Origin: Oscillospiraceae bacterium
GTDB taxonomy: Bacteria; Bacillota; Clostridia; Oscillospirales; Oscillospiraceae
DNA length: 64,000 nucleotides
Direction of reading: 5' to 3'
Assembly (NCBI GenBank): GCA_022800755.1
Contig: JAAWQX010000004.1
Location: 62,001-126,000 of the forward strand
In this document: positions 16,204-25,509 of the stretch, one piece after another
Numbering within the stretch: the stretch's first letter is position 1
How the letters are laid out: every line of letters begins with the position of its first letter
Program-made: the position numbers and the translations under genes
The notes under the pieces: model-generated
What the model was told of the DNA's origin: nothing
The model's input: only the letters and a program-made list of their open reading frames with translations
Databases searched by the model: none

Positions 16204-17198
16204 GCGAGCGCGGCGGTGATAATGCTCATCTGATAAACTTCCTCCGCGTCGCAGCCCCGGGACAGGTCGTTGATGGGCGCGTTCAGGCCTTGCAGAATGG
16301 GTCCGTACGCCGCGAAGCCGCCCAAACGCTGGGCAATTTTATACCCGATATTGCCGGACTGAATTTCCGGGAAAATAAAGGTGTTGGCATAGCCCGCCAC
16401 CGGGGAGCCGGGGAACTTCAGCTGGCCCACCGTGGGGGACACGGCGGCGTCGAACTGCATTTCGCCGTCGATCTTCATATCGGGATACTGCTTTTTCACC
16501 AGCTCGGTCGCGGTGCGCACCATATCCACGGAAGCGCCCTTGCCGGAACCGTGGGTGGAGTAAGACAGCATGGCGACCTTGGGGTCCATGCCGAACACCT
16601 TCGCGGTCTTCTCGGTCTCAATGGCGACCTCGGCAAGCTGCTCCGCGGCAGTCTGGGTCACATTGCCCTCTTTATCCACTTTGTCTTCGTAAGAAATATT
16701 GATGGCGCAGTCGCCCATAGCCAGCATCTCATCGCCCCGCACCATAATAAAGCAGGAGGACACCAGCGTATTGCCCGGCTTGGTCTTAATGAGCTGGAGC
16801 GCGGGACGCACGGTATCAGCGGTGGAGTAAGTCGCGCCGCCCAGCAGGCAGTCGGCCACGCCCATTTTCACCAGCATGGTGCCGAAGTAGTTGCCCTTCA
16901 TGAGGTTCGCCCGGCAGTCCTCGGGGGACATTTTGCCCTTGCGCAGCTCCACCATCTTGGCGACCATGTCGTCCATGCCGGCGTAAGCAGTGGGGTCGAG
17001 GATCTCCAGCCCGTCAATATCGAACCCGCCCTTTTTGGCGGCGGCCTTCACTTCGTCCACATTGCCCACCAGGATAGGCGTTAAGAACCCGTCCTTTTTC
17101 AGCCGCGCGGCGGCTTCCAGGATACGGGCGTCCGCGCCCTCGGTGTATACGATCTTGCGGGGGTTCTTTTTCAGAACTTCAACCAGATTTTCAAACAT
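16200..17198 (-). CDS. pta: Phosphate acetyltransferase
   Basis: Interconverts acetyl-CoA and acetyl phosphate; cytoplasmic. It is 332 residues, the compact single-domain form common in Firmicutes. Family blocks are clear: YTEGADARILEAA at the N-terminus, GGATYSTADTVRPALQLI, MLSYSTHGSGKGASVD, and DGEMQFDAAVSP with SPVAGYANTFIFPEI near the C-terminus. ATG 17198 has GGAGGA upstream; the longer frame from 17252 begins inside the promoter. Its own strong promoter drives it. Together with the phosphoketolase at 5.1-7.4 kb it links the phosphoketolase shunt to acetyl-CoA. No acetate kinase is in the window. Confidence 0.96.
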   Translation of the reverse strand: MFENLVEVLKKNPRKIVYTEGADARILEAAARLKKDGFLTPILVGNVDEVKAAAKKGGFDIDGLEILDPTAYAGMDDMVAKMVELRKGKMSPEDCRANLMKGNYFGTMLVKMGVADCLLGGATYSTADTVRPALQLIKTKPGNTLVSSCFIMVRGDEMLAMGDCAINISYEDKVDKEGNVTQTAAEQLAEVAIETEKTAKVFGMDPKVAMLSYSTHGSGKGASVDMVRTATELVKKQYPDMKIDGEMQFDAAVSPTVGQLKFPGSPVAGYANTFIFPEIQSGNIGYKIAQRLGGFAAYGPILQGLNAPINDLSRGCDAEEVYQMSIITAALA

Positions 17199-17252
17199 TT
17201 TTGATTCCTCCGTGCTAAATTCCGGCCGGGCCGGTATTTCTTTCAACTGCAT

Positions 17253-17281
17253 ATTTTACCACTTGGCCTGCCCCATTGCAA
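17253..17281 (-). promoter_or_regulatory. Sigma-A promoter of pta
   Basis: Minus strand TTGCAA (17281-17276), 17-base spacer, TAAAAT (17258-17253), about 55 bases before the start codon. Confidence 0.8.
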
Positions 17282-17309
17282 GGGGCTATGTGGATTTTTC
17301 GTCAAGGAT

Positions 17310-17338
17310 TTGCGTTTTCCCGCCGGATTTTGTATAAT
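17310..17338 (+). promoter_or_regulatory. Sigma-A promoter of the decarboxylase gene
   Basis: TTGCGT (17310-17315), 17-base spacer, consensus TATAAT (17333-17338), about 40 bases before the ATG; divergent from the pta promoter. Confidence 0.8.
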
Positions 17339-17378
17339 GGACTCATTCAAAACAAGCCCACCCCAAGGAGGTCCCGCC

Positions 17379-18761
17379 ATGTCCACGCTCCTTTCCCAAC
17401 TGCAAGCCTACTGCGCGTCGGACGCGCTGCCCATGCACATGCCGGGGCATAAGCGCAACATGGCGCTGGCTCCATATTTGAACACCCTGGGCGCGGGCCT
17501 GGACGTGACGGAGATCGACGGCTTTTCCGACCTCCACGACCCCGCCGGCCCGCTGGCAAAGCGCATGGAAGCCGCCGCGGCCCTGTGGGGCAGCCGCCGG
17601 GCCTGGTGGCTGGTAGGCGGCAGCACGGCGGGCATTTTGTCCGGCATATTTGCCCTGACCGACCCCGGCGACGAGGTCATCATGGCCCGGAACTGCCACC
17701 GTTCGGTGTACCACGCCCTGCTGCTGCGGGGCCTCACGCCCCATTACATTTACCCCGCCCCCTATCCCGGCCGGAGCTTTTCCGGCCCGGTCACCCCCGC
17801 GGACGTGGAAGCGGCTTTTACCGCCCACCCCGCCGCGAAGCTGCTCATCCTCACCAGCCCCACCTACGAGGGCGTGACCTGCAACGTCGCCGCCGTCACC
17901 GCCGCGGCCCACCGCCACGGCGCCGCTGTGCTGGTAGACGAAGCCCACGGCGCCCATTTCGGCCTGTCCCCGGCCTTTCCCCCAAGCGCCGTGACCCAGG
18001 GCGCGGATTTAGTCGTGCAAAGCCTGCACAAAACCCTCCCCAGCCTGACCCAAACGGGCCTTTTGCACCTGTGTACAGACCACGTCGACCCCATGACCGT
18101 GCAATTCTGGCTGCAGGTGTTCCAAACTTCAAGCCCGTCGTACCTGCTCATGGCGTCCATCGACAGCTGCGTCACCCTGTTGCGGGACAAAGGCCCGGAA
18201 TTATACGCCCAATGGTCCGCCGCCCTGTCGGATTTCCGCATACAAACCAACCGCCTGCGCCATTTGACCGTACTTCCGGTGGATGACCCCTCCAAACTGG
18301 TGATTTCCACCCAAAACACGCCCCTTTCCGGCCCGGACTTGGCCCGCCGCCTGCGGGAAACGTACCATATCGAACCCGAAATGGCCGCGGCGGACTACGT
18401 CATCGCCATGACGGGGCTGGGGGATACCGCTGGGACGTTGACCCGTTTGTCCCGGGCGCTGTGCGAGATCGACGGGACGCTGACCGCCGCACCCGCCCTG
18501 CCTGGGCTGACTGCCCCGGAAGCGGAAACGGTACTGCCCATGTCCCAGGCGCTGTCCGCTCCCGCGGCTGCGTGCGCCGTGACCGCCGCGGCGGGGGAAA
18601 TATCGGCGGATTTCCTCTGGGCCTACCCCCCGGGCATCCCCCTTGTGACCCCCGGGGAGCGGGTGAGCGGGGAACTGGCGGAATACGCCCGGTCCTGCGG
18701 GGAAACCGGCGTGACCCTGCAAAGCGCCCGGGGCGGCTTCCATATCGTGAAAAACACTTGA
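17379..18761 (+). CDS. Orn/Lys/Arg decarboxylase family PLP enzyme
   Basis: 460-residue fold-type I PLP enzyme. It carries MHMPGHKRN near the N-terminus, GSTAGILSGIFAL, ARNCHRSVYHA, the VDEAHGAHFGL segment and the PLP lysine K218 in SLHKTLPSLTQTG. It lacks the large C-terminal extension of the enteric inducible decarboxylases and matches the shorter Bacillus SpeA/YaaO-type proteins. That type makes agmatine or cadaverine or related polyamines; the substrate is not certain. ATG 17379 is preceded by AAGGAGG. It is transcribed alone. Its stop codon overlaps the -35 element of the SCIFF peptide promoter. Confidence 0.9.
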   Translation: MSTLLSQLQAYCASDALPMHMPGHKRNMALAPYLNTLGAGLDVTEIDGFSDLHDPAGPLAKRMEAAAALWGSRRAWWLVGGSTAGILSGIFALTDPGDEVIMARNCHRSVYHALLLRGLTPHYIYPAPYPGRSFSGPVTPADVEAAFTAHPAAKLLILTSPTYEGVTCNVAAVTAAAHRHGAAVLVDEAHGAHFGLSPAFPPSAVTQGADLVVQSLHKTLPSLTQTGLLHLCTDHVDPMTVQFWLQVFQTSSPSYLLMASIDSCVTLLRDKGPELYAQWSAALSDFRIQTNRLRHLTVLPVDDPSKLVISTQNTPLSGPDLARRLRETYHIEPEMAAADYVIAMTGLGDTAGTLTRLSRALCEIDGTLTAAPALPGLTAPEAETVLPMSQALSAPAAACAVTAAAGEISADFLWAYPPGIPLVTPGERVSGELAEYARSCGETGVTLQSARGGFHIVKNT

Positions 18762-18786
18762 CGATGGACACAAGTTGTTGTATACT
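18758..18786 (+). promoter_or_regulatory. Sigma-A promoter of the SCIFF peptide gene
   Basis: TTGACG (18758-18763), 17-base spacer, TATACT (18781-18786). The -35 overlaps the stop codon of the preceding gene. Confidence 0.85.
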
Positions 18787-18821
18787 ATTGAAGAATTTTT
18801 TGGAAATGTGAGGGCATCCAC

Positions 18822-18968
18822 ATGAACAGAATCAAGACCATCGAGACCCGCGATCTGACCAAGAGTGCCGTTACCGGCGGCTGCGGCGAGTGCCAGACTT
18901 CCTGTCAGTCTGCCTGCAAGACCTCCTGCGGTGTTGCCAACCAGGCTTGCGAGAACAAGGAAAAATAA
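18822..18968 (+). CDS. scfA: SCIFF ranthipeptide precursor (six cysteines in about 45 residues)
   Basis: 48-residue ribosomal peptide precursor. The leader (about 1-20) ends in AVTGG. The core carries six Cys at positions 21, 24, 28, 32, 36 and 43, with the hallmark CQSACKTSC in the middle. This spacing is diagnostic for the SCIFF family found across Clostridia. The partner radical SAM maturase follows at 19053. In this family the maturase links Cys sulfurs to non-alpha carbons of acceptor residues (ranthipeptides; characterized example: the Clostridium thermocellum CteA/CteB pair). The biological role is unsettled; signalling has been proposed. It has its own promoter and ribosome site (GAGGG), and an attenuator separates it from the maturase. 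Confidence 0.95.
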   Translation: MNRIKTIETRDLTKSAVTGGCGECQTSCQSACKTSCGVANQACENKEK

Positions 18969-18983
18969 GATTCCTTGCCCACA

Positions 18984-19016
18984 AAACCGCTTGTTCGCTT
19001 CGGACAGGCGGTTTTT
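18984..19016 (+). terminator. Attenuator between SCIFF peptide and maturase
   Basis: Arms 18984-18997 and 19001-19014 (14 bp with two wobbles, loop CTT), followed by a T-run. As the maturase has no visible promoter of its own, partial read-through would give much more peptide than enzyme. Confidence 0.8.
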
Positions 19017-19052
19017 GCTATCTGTTCCGACTGCCCAAAAGGAGATATGACC

Positions 19053-20420
19053 ATGATCCATCAATATAAATTACGGGGGGTCAACGTCGTCATCGACGTG
19101 AATTCCGGGGCCATCCACGTAGTAGACAACGTAGCCTACGACATCATCGCCCTGTACGAGACCCACACCCCCGACGAGATCGTTTCCGCCATGCTGGACA
19201 AATACGGCGATCTGCCGGACGTGGACGAGGGGGAGATCCGCGCCTGCATCCGGGACGTGGAAGAGCTCAAGGCCCAGGGCAAGCTGTTTTCCCAGGACAA
19301 ATTCTCCCACCTGGCGGGGAAAATGAAGCAAAGCCCTATCGTCAAGGCCCTGTGCCTCCACGTAGCCCATACCTGCAATCTGACCTGCTCCTACTGCTTT
19401 GCCGGGCAGGGGAAGTACCACGGCGACAAAGCGCTCATGTCGTTTGACGTAGGCAAGCAGGCCTTGGAATTTCTCATTGCCAATTCCAGCGACCGGAAGA
19501 ACTTGGAAGTGGACTTCTTCGGCGGAGAACCCCTGGTGAATTGGGACGTGGTGAAGCAGCTTGTGGCCTACGCCCGCAGCCGGGAGGAAGCCACGGGCAA
19601 GCATTTCCGCTTCACCCTCACCACCAACGGCGTACTGCTGGACGACGAGGTGACGGAGTTCTGCAACAAAGAGATGAACAATGTGGTGCTCAGCCTGGAC
19701 GGACGGAAAGCGGTCAACGACCGCTTCCGTGTAGACGCGGCGGGGCACGGCAGCTATAACCGCATCGTGCCCAATTTCCAGCGCTTTGTGGAAAAGCGGG
19801 GGGACAAGGAATACTACATGCGGGGCACCTACACCCACCACAATCCGGATTTCACCGAGGATCTCCAGCACATGCTGGACCTGGGCTTCGACCGGCTGAG
19901 CATGGAACCGGTAGTCTGCGACCCGTCGGACCCCTGCGCTTTGACCCTGGAGGACCTGCCCATCCTGTTCGAGCAGTACGAAAAGCTGACAGACATGATG
20001 TGGGAGCGGGAAAAAGCGGGCAAGCCCTTTACGTTTTACCATTACATGATCGACCTCACCGCCGGGCCGTGCATTTATAAGCGGCTGTCCGGCTGCGGGT
20101 CGGGGACAGAATACATGGCCGTGACCCCCTGGGGCGACTTGTACCCCTGCCACCAGTTCGTGGGGGAGGAAGCGTTCAAGCTGGGGGATATCTGGAACGG
20201 CGTGACCGCGCCGGAAGTACAGGAGCAGTTCCGGCAGTGCAACGTGTACTCCCACCCCGAGTGCGCCGACTGCTGGGCGCGGCTGTACTGCGCCGGCGGG
20301 TGCGCCGCCAACGCGTACCACGCCACGGGCAGCGTCAACGGCGTGTATGAGTACGGCTGCGAGCTGTTCAAAAAGCGCATGGAGTGCGCCATTTTGCTGG
20401 AAGTGCTCAAGCGGATGTGA
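19053..20420 (+). CDS. scfB: SCIFF radical SAM maturase (thioether-forming, SPASM type)
   Basis: 455-residue radical S-adenosylmethionine enzyme that should install Cys-derived thioether cross-links in the SCIFF peptide encoded just upstream. An N-terminal RRE-like region (about 1-90) precedes the canonical CNLTCSYC cluster (Cys108, 112, 115). The C-terminal SPASM/auxiliary cluster region is Cys-rich: CGSGTEYMAV, GDLYPCHQF, then CADCWARLYCAGGC and a final Cys in EYGCELF. The start is ATG 19053, eight bases after GGAG; ATG 19047 is too close. Length and order fit the TIGR03974-type SCIFF maturases. Transcription depends on read-through of the attenuator at 18984-19016. Confidence 0.95.
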   Translation: MIHQYKLRGVNVVIDVNSGAIHVVDNVAYDIIALYETHTPDEIVSAMLDKYGDLPDVDEGEIRACIRDVEELKAQGKLFSQDKFSHLAGKMKQSPIVKALCLHVAHTCNLTCSYCFAGQGKYHGDKALMSFDVGKQALEFLIANSSDRKNLEVDFFGGEPLVNWDVVKQLVAYARSREEATGKHFRFTLTTNGVLLDDEVTEFCNKEMNNVVLSLDGRKAVNDRFRVDAAGHGSYNRIVPNFQRFVEKRGDKEYYMRGTYTHHNPDFTEDLQHMLDLGFDRLSMEPVVCDPSDPCALTLEDLPILFEQYEKLTDMMWEREKAGKPFTFYHYMIDLTAGPCIYKRLSGCGSGTEYMAVTPWGDLYPCHQFVGEEAFKLGDIWNGVTAPEVQEQFRQCNVYSHPECADCWARLYCAGGCAANAYHATGSVNGVYEYGCELFKKRMECAILLEVLKRM

Positions 20421-20479
20421 CCCGGGCGCTTCCGGGGCGTATAACCCCGGCGGCGGAGAAATATACTGATACTATTCCG

Positions 20480-20507
20480 AAAGGCGCGGCAGATACCGCG
20501 CCTTTCT
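20480..20507 (+). terminator. Terminator after the SCIFF maturase
   Basis: Perfect 10-bp arms (20480-20489 and 20496-20505) with loop CAGATA and a short T-rich tail, 60 bases after the stop. Confidence 0.65.
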
Positions 20508-20528
20508 TGTGAACCGGAGGAAAAAACA

Positions 20529-21119
20529 GTGGTCATCGACGTGTTGTTTGTCATCAACAGCGTCCTGCTGGGCGTGGGCCTGGCCATGGACGCGTTTTCG
20601 GTCTCCCTGGCCAACGGATTGCGGGAGCCGGGGATGGGCAAGGGCCGCATGTGCGCGGTGGCTGGGGTCTTCGCGGGATTCCAGGCGCTCATGCCCATGC
20701 TGGGCTGGGTGTGCGTCCACGCCTTTGTGGAGCGCTTCACGGCCTTTTCCCGGCTGATCCCCTGGATCGCGCTGATTTTGCTGTGCTACATCGGCGGCGG
20801 GATGCTGCTGGAAAGCCTGCGGCACAAAGACACGCAGGAAGATGGCGATTCCGGCGCCGTAAGCGTCCCGGCGCTGCTGATGCAGGGCGTGGCCACGTCC
20901 ATCGACGCGCTGAGCGTGGGCTTCACCATCGCGGACTACGAACTGCCCCCGGCCCTGCTGTGCGCGGCGGTCATCGCGACGGTGACGTTCATCATCTGCT
21001 TGGCGGGACTGCTCCTGGGCCGGCGTTTCGGCATGAAGCTGGCGGGCAAAGCGGGCATCCTGGGCGGCGTGATCCTCATCGCCATCGGCCTGGAGATCTT
21101 CATCACAGGCGTGGCGTGA
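20529..21119 (+). CDS. mntP: MntP-like manganese efflux pump
   Basis: 196-residue inner-membrane protein with six predicted helices in two symmetrical halves. Each half carries the family's acidic motif: GLAMDAFSVSLANG near residue 20 and GVATSIDALSVGF near residue 120. The known family member exports Mn2+ in E. coli. The start is GTG 20529 with GGAGG eight bases upstream. It lies directly before a FeoA-FeoB iron importer (48 bases apart), forming a metal-homeostasis cluster. I looked for a yybP-ykoY manganese riboswitch upstream and did not see one; only the preceding gene's terminator lies there. Confidence 0.92.
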   Translation: MVIDVLFVINSVLLGVGLAMDAFSVSLANGLREPGMGKGRMCAVAGVFAGFQALMPMLGWVCVHAFVERFTAFSRLIPWIALILLCYIGGGMLLESLRHKDTQEDGDSGAVSVPALLMQGVATSIDALSVGFTIADYELPPALLCAAVIATVTFIICLAGLLLGRRFGMKLAGKAGILGGVILIAIGLEIFITGVA

Positions 21120-21167
21120 CCATTGACACATGGTGTATAATGGACCCAAGAGAATCGAGAGGAAGTC

Positions 21168-23525
21168 ATGCCAATGACCTTAGCCGACCTCAAACCGGGA
21201 CAGGACGCGTACATCACCGCGGTAGGCGGGGCGGAATTGTCCCTGAAAAAGCATATATTGGACATGGGTCTCACTCCTGGCACGGAAGTCACGCTGGTGA
21301 AGACCGCCCCCATGGGCGACCCACTGCAGCTGACCGTCCGGGGATACGAACTGACCCTGCGCAAGGCGGACGCGGCCCGCATTGAGATCGACCGCGCCCA
21401 CGACGCCCATGAAAAGCGCCGCACCGCGCCGGAACCGGACATCCCCCACCCCCACACCGGGGAAATGGGAGTCTACCACGTGCGCACCGGCGAAGCGCCC
21501 ATCCCCGACGGACGGGGCATCCGCTACGCCCTGGCGGGGAACCAGAACTGCGGCAAAACCACGCTATTCAACCAGCTCACCGGCTCCAACCAGCACGTAG
21601 GCAACTTCCCCGGCGTGACGGTGGACCGGAAGGACGGCGTCATCAAGGGCCACCCGGAGGCGGTCATCACGGACCTGCCGGGCATCTACTCCCTGTCGCC
21701 CTACACCAGCGAGGAGATCGTTACCCGGGAATTCCTGCTCCGGGACAAACCCGACGGCGTCATCAACATCGTGGACGCCACGAACATTGAGCGGAACTTG
21801 TACCTGACCATGCAGCTGATGGAACTGGACATCCCTATGGTGCTGGCGCTGAACATGATGGACGAGGTAATGAACAACGGCGGCACCATCCAGGTCAACC
21901 GCCTGGAAGAGCTGCTGGGCATCCCGGTGGTCCCCATCTCCGCGGCGAAAAACGAGGGCACGGCGGAGCTGGTAGAACACGCCTTACATATCGCGAAGTA
22001 CCGGGAGCGCCCGGGGCGACGGGACTTCTGCGAACCCTACGGCCCGGACCAGGGCGCGGTACACCGCTGCATCCACAGCATCGAACAGCTCATTTCCGAC
22101 CACGCCGCGGCCGCGGACGTCCCATTGCGCTTCGCCGCCACCAAGCTGGTGGAATCCGACCCGCTGATCTTAGACCTGCTCCGTCTGGACGACAACGAGC
22201 GGGAAGCCATCGAGCACATCGTGACCCAAATGGAATCAGAGTGCGGCAAGGAGCGCCACGCGGCCCTGGCGGACATGCGCTTCAGCTTCATTGAGAAGGT
22301 CTGTTCCCTGACGGTGGTAAAGCCCCACGAGAGCAAGGAGCACGCCCGCAGCGCGAAAATCGACGAATTCCTCACCGGCCGCTTCACCGCCATTCCCGCG
22401 TTTGTAGGCATCATGGCGCTGGTGTTCTGGCTGACTTTCGCCGTAATCGGCCAGCGCCTGTCCGACTGGATGGCCCTGGGCATCGACCACTTAACGACAG
22501 TATTCGACACAGCGTTCACCGTCTACGGCCTGAACCCCGTGGTGCAGTCCCTGGTCATTGACGGCGTTTTCGCCGGGGTAGGGAGCGTACTGAGCTTTCT
22601 GCCCATCATCGTGGTCCTGTTTTTCCTCCTGTCGATTTTGGAGGATTCCGGCTACATGGCCCGGGTCGCCTTTGTCGTGGACAAACTCCTGCGGAAAATC
22701 GGCCTATCAGGCCGCAGCTTTGTGCCGATGCTCATCGGCTTCGGCTGTTCGGTTCCGGCGATCATGGCCACCCGCACCCTGCCGTCGGACCGGGACCGGA
22801 AAATGACCATCCTGCTTACGCCGTTCATGTCCTGCTCGGCGAAGCTGCCCATTTACGCCACGTTTTCGGCGTTTTTCTTCCCGGAACACGCCGCCTTGGT
22901 GATGATTTTGCTGTACTTCACAGGCATCGCGGTCGCGGTGCTGTTTGCCCTGCTGCTGAAAACTTTCGCGTTCAAAGGCGAGCCGGTGCCGTTCGTGATG
23001 GAACTGCCCAACTACCGCCTGCCGGGCTGGAAAAATGTGGGAAAGCTGATGTACGACAAGGCGAAAGACTTTGTCACCCGGGCGTTCACGGTGATTTTTG
23101 TGGCGTCCATCGTGATTTGGTTTTTGCAGACCTTTGACACCCGGCTGAACGTGGTGACGGATTCTGCCCAAAGTCTGCTGGCGCTCATCGGCGGCGGCAT
23201 CGCGCCGGTGTTCCGCCCCTTGGGCTTCGGCGACTGGCGGCTGTCTACGGCGCTCATCACGGGCTTCATGGCGAAAGAGAGCGTCGTGAGCACCCTGACC
23301 GTCCTGTTAGGCGGCACGACAGCGGGGCTGGGCGGCCTGCTCACGCCGTTGTCCGCCGTGGCGTTTCTGGTATTCTGCCTGCTGTACACGCCCTGCGTGG
23401 CAGCCATCGCGTCGGTGAAGCGGGAGCTTGGCGCCCGCTGGGCGGCGGGCGTCTGCGTGATGCAGTGTGTGGTCGCCTGGCTCGTTGCATGTATCGTCCA
23501 CTTGGCGGGCATGCTGTTGCTGTGA
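21168..23525 (+). CDS. feoB: FeoA-FeoB fusion, ferrous iron transporter
   Basis: 785-residue Fe2+ importer with a FeoA SH3-like domain (about 1-75) fused in front of FeoB. The G domain shows G1 GNQNCGKTT (124-132), the VTVDRKDG switch region, DLPG (G3) and NMMD (G4). The membrane part contains two Gate regions, including GCSVPAIMATRTL, where the conserved Cys lies, and CLLYTPCVAAIA near the C-terminus. AGGAAG precedes the ATG. A tiny Cys-rich membrane protein follows after 10 bases. A TATAAT lies at 21136-21141 but has no properly spaced -35, so co-transcription with mntP is possible. Confidence 0.96.
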   Translation: MPMTLADLKPGQDAYITAVGGAELSLKKHILDMGLTPGTEVTLVKTAPMGDPLQLTVRGYELTLRKADAARIEIDRAHDAHEKRRTAPEPDIPHPHTGEMGVYHVRTGEAPIPDGRGIRYALAGNQNCGKTTLFNQLTGSNQHVGNFPGVTVDRKDGVIKGHPEAVITDLPGIYSLSPYTSEEIVTREFLLRDKPDGVINIVDATNIERNLYLTMQLMELDIPMVLALNMMDEVMNNGGTIQVNRLEELLGIPVVPISAAKNEGTAELVEHALHIAKYRERPGRRDFCEPYGPDQGAVHRCIHSIEQLISDHAAAADVPLRFAATKLVESDPLILDLLRLDDNEREAIEHIVTQMESECGKERHAALADMRFSFIEKVCSLTVVKPHESKEHARSAKIDEFLTGRFTAIPAFVGIMALVFWLTFAVIGQRLSDWMALGIDHLTTVFDTAFTVYGLNPVVQSLVIDGVFAGVGSVLSFLPIIVVLFFLLSILEDSGYMARVAFVVDKLLRKIGLSGRSFVPMLIGFGCSVPAIMATRTLPSDRDRKMTILLTPFMSCSAKLPIYATFSAFFFPEHAALVMILLYFTGIAVAVLFALLLKTFAFKGEPVPFVMELPNYRLPGWKNVGKLMYDKAKDFVTRAFTVIFVASIVIWFLQTFDTRLNVVTDSAQSLLALIGGGIAPVFRPLGFGDWRLSTALITGFMAKESVVSTLTVLLGGTTAGLGGLLTPLSAVAFLVFCLLYTPCVAAIASVKRELGARWAAGVCVMQCVVAWLVACIVHLAGMLLL

Positions 23526-23535
23526 GGTGTCATAA

Positions 23536-23661
23536 ATGCTTACAGTTTTCGTTCTTGCCCTACTGTCCGTTTGGCTGGTGTACGCCATTAAAAAGATACG
23601 CCGGCACGAAACCGGCGGCTGTGATGGGGACTGCGCCCATTGCGATAAAAAGTGCAAATAA
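23536..23661 (+). CDS. FeoB-associated Cys-rich membrane protein
   Basis: 41 residues: one N-terminal membrane helix (about 2-17), a basic stretch (KKIRR), and a short Cys tail with four Cys in CDGDCAHCDKKC. Such small proteins routinely follow feoB in Clostridia and are thought to act in the Feo complex in place of FeoC. GAGGTG lies upstream of the ATG and the gap to feoB is 10 bases. Its stop runs into the bidirectional terminator shared with lepA. The function is inferred from synteny. Confidence 0.85.
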   Translation: MLTVFVLALLSVWLVYAIKKIRRHETGGCDGDCAHCDKKCK

Positions 23662-23690
23662 AAAATGCGTCTCGATCGAGACGCATTTTT
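23661..23690. terminator. Bidirectional terminator, feo operon / lepA
   Basis: Perfect palindrome of 15-bp arms centred at 23675/23676 with A/T runs on both sides. It serves the convergent feo and lepA transcripts; the last base of the Cys-rich gene and the first of the lepA stop lie within it. Confidence 0.92.
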
Positions 23691-25498
23691 TATTCCTCGT
23701 CCAGCTTAAGCACTGCGAGGAACGCTTCCGTGGGGATCTGCACGGTCCCCAGCTGACGCATTTTCTTTTTGCCCTCTTTCTGCTTTTCCAGCAGCTTTTT
23801 CTTCCGGGTGATGTCGCCGCCGTAGCACTTGGCCAGCACGTCTTTCCGCATAGCCTTGACGGTCTCCCGGGCAATGATGCGTCCGCCGATGGCGGCCTGG
23901 ATGGGGACCTCGAACAGCTGTCGGGGGATATTCTCCTTCAGCTTCTCACACAGCCGCCGGGCCCGGGGATAGGCCTTGTCCTTGTGAGCAATGAAACTCA
24001 GCGCGTCCACCTGGTCGCCGTTGAGCATCAAATCCACCTTCACCAACTCGCTGGGCCGGTAATCCGCCAGTTCATAGTCCAAAGAGGCATACCCCTTGGT
24101 GCGGGCCTTGAGGGAATCGAAAAAGTCGTAAATAATTTCGTTCAAAGGCATGTCGTACCGCAGTTCCACCAGATTGGTGTCCAGATACTGCATATCCTTG
24201 TAAATCCCCCGTTTATCCTGGCACATGGGCATGATATTGCCCACATACTCTTGCGGCGTGATGATGGACACGTGCATATACGGTTCCCGGGCCTCCTGGA
24301 TGGATGCCGGATCCGGGTAGTTGTGGGGGTTATCCACATGCACAACGCTCCCGTCGGTCTTTTCAATTTCATAAATGACCGACGGCAGTGTCGTGACCAG
24401 ATCCAAATCGAACTCCCGTTCCAGCCGCTCTTGGATGACCTCCATATGGAGCATCCCCAAAAACCCGCACCGGAAGCCAAAGCCCAGCGCGGCGGAGGAT
24501 TCCGGCTCATAGGACAGCGACGCGTCGTTGAGTTTCAATTTATCCAGCGCGTCCCGCAGGTCGGGATATTTCGACCCATCGGCGGTATAGATGCCGCAGT
24601 ACACCATCGATTGCGCGGGCCGGTAGCCGGGCATGGGTTCCGGCGTGGGCGCGGCGGCGAGGGTGACGGTGTCGCCCACCTGGGTGTCGGACACGGTCTT
24701 GATGCTGGCGGTGAAATAACCCACGTCCCCGGCAGCCAACTCATTGCAGGGAGCCAGCCCAAGGGGGTCCAGATGCCCCACCTCGATGACCTTATATTTC
24801 GCCCCCGTGGACATGAGCAGCACTTCATCCCCGGTGCGGATGCGTCCGTCCACGATGCGCATGAGCACGATCACGCCCCGGTAGCTGTCGTACTGGCTGT
24901 CAAAAATGAGCGCTTTCAGCGGCGCGTCCGGGTCGCCCTTGGGGGCGGGGACGTTTTTCACGATGTCCTCCACCACGTCTTTGATGTTCACGCCGTTTTT
25001 GGCGGAAATCTCCGGTGCGTCCATGGCAGGGATGCCAATAATATCCTCGATTTCATGCTTGACCCGCACGGGGTCTGCGGCGGGCAGGTCGATTTTATTG
25101 AGCACCGGCAGGATTTCCAGATTGTGGTCCAGGGCCAGATAGGTGTTGGACAGGGTCTGGGCCTCCACGCCCTGGGACGCGTCCACAATGAGGATGGCCC
25201 CCTCGCAGGCGGCGAGGGACCGGCTGACCTCGTAGTTGAAGTCCACATGCCCCGGGGTGTCGATGAGGTTCAGGGTATAGGTCTCCCCATCGTCGGCGGT
25301 ATAGGACAGTCCGATGGCCCGGGCCTTGATGGTGATGCCCCGTTCCCGTTCCAGATCCATATTGTCTAAGATCTGGTCTTCCATAATGCGCTGTTCCACC
25401 GCGCCGCACAGCTCAATGATGCGGTCCGACAGGGTGGACTTGCCATGGTCGATATGAGCGATGATGGAAAAGTTTCGAATATGGTCTTGTTGTATCAT
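23690..25498 (-). CDS. lepA: Elongation factor 4 (ribosome back-translocase LepA)
   Basis: 602 residues, normal length. GTPase motifs are AHIDHGKST (G1, about 14-22), ERERGITI (G2), DTPGHVDF (G3) and NKIDLP (G4). The EF-G-like domains and the LepA-specific C-terminal domain follow ([41 protein letters not shown] near the end). It acts on stalled or mis-translocated ribosomes. AAGGGG lies nine bases before the ATG. It is the last gene of a minus-strand run dnaD, dnaI, XRE, lepA with gaps of 11-25 bases, so it is probably transcribed from the dnaD promoter. Confidence 0.98.
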   Translation of the reverse strand: MIQQDHIRNFSIIAHIDHGKSTLSDRIIELCGAVEQRIMEDQILDNMDLERERGITIKARAIGLSYTADDGETYTLNLIDTPGHVDFNYEVSRSLAACEGAILIVDASQGVEAQTLSNTYLALDHNLEILPVLNKIDLPAADPVRVKHEIEDIIGIPAMDAPEISAKNGVNIKDVVEDIVKNVPAPKGDPDAPLKALIFDSQYDSYRGVIVLMRIVDGRIRTGDEVLLMSTGAKYKVIEVGHLDPLGLAPCNELAAGDVGYFTASIKTVSDTQVGDTVTLAAAPTPEPMPGYRPAQSMVYCGIYTADGSKYPDLRDALDKLKLNDASLSYEPESSAALGFGFRCGFLGMLHMEVIQERLEREFDLDLVTTLPSVIYEIEKTDGSVVHVDNPHNYPDPASIQEAREPYMHVSIITPQEYVGNIMPMCQDKRGIYKDMQYLDTNLVELRYDMPLNEIIYDFFDSLKARTKGYASLDYELADYRPSELVKVDLMLNGDQVDALSFIAHKDKAYPRARRLCEKLKENIPRQLFEVPIQAAIGGRIIARETVKAMRKDVLAKCYGGDITRKKKLLEKQKEGKKKMRQLGTVQIPTEAFLAVLKLDEE

Positions 25499-25509
25499 AA
25501 AAATACCCC

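Noticed and set aside
20421..20528. Possible manganese (yybP-ykoY) riboswitch before mntP
   Set aside because: No yybP-ykoY core motif seen; the region is explained by a GC-rich stem and the terminator of the SCIFF maturase.
21123..21141. TTGACA and TATAAT before feoB
   Set aside because: The two hexamers are only 7 bases apart, so they do not form one promoter; neither has a suitable partner at 16-18 bases.
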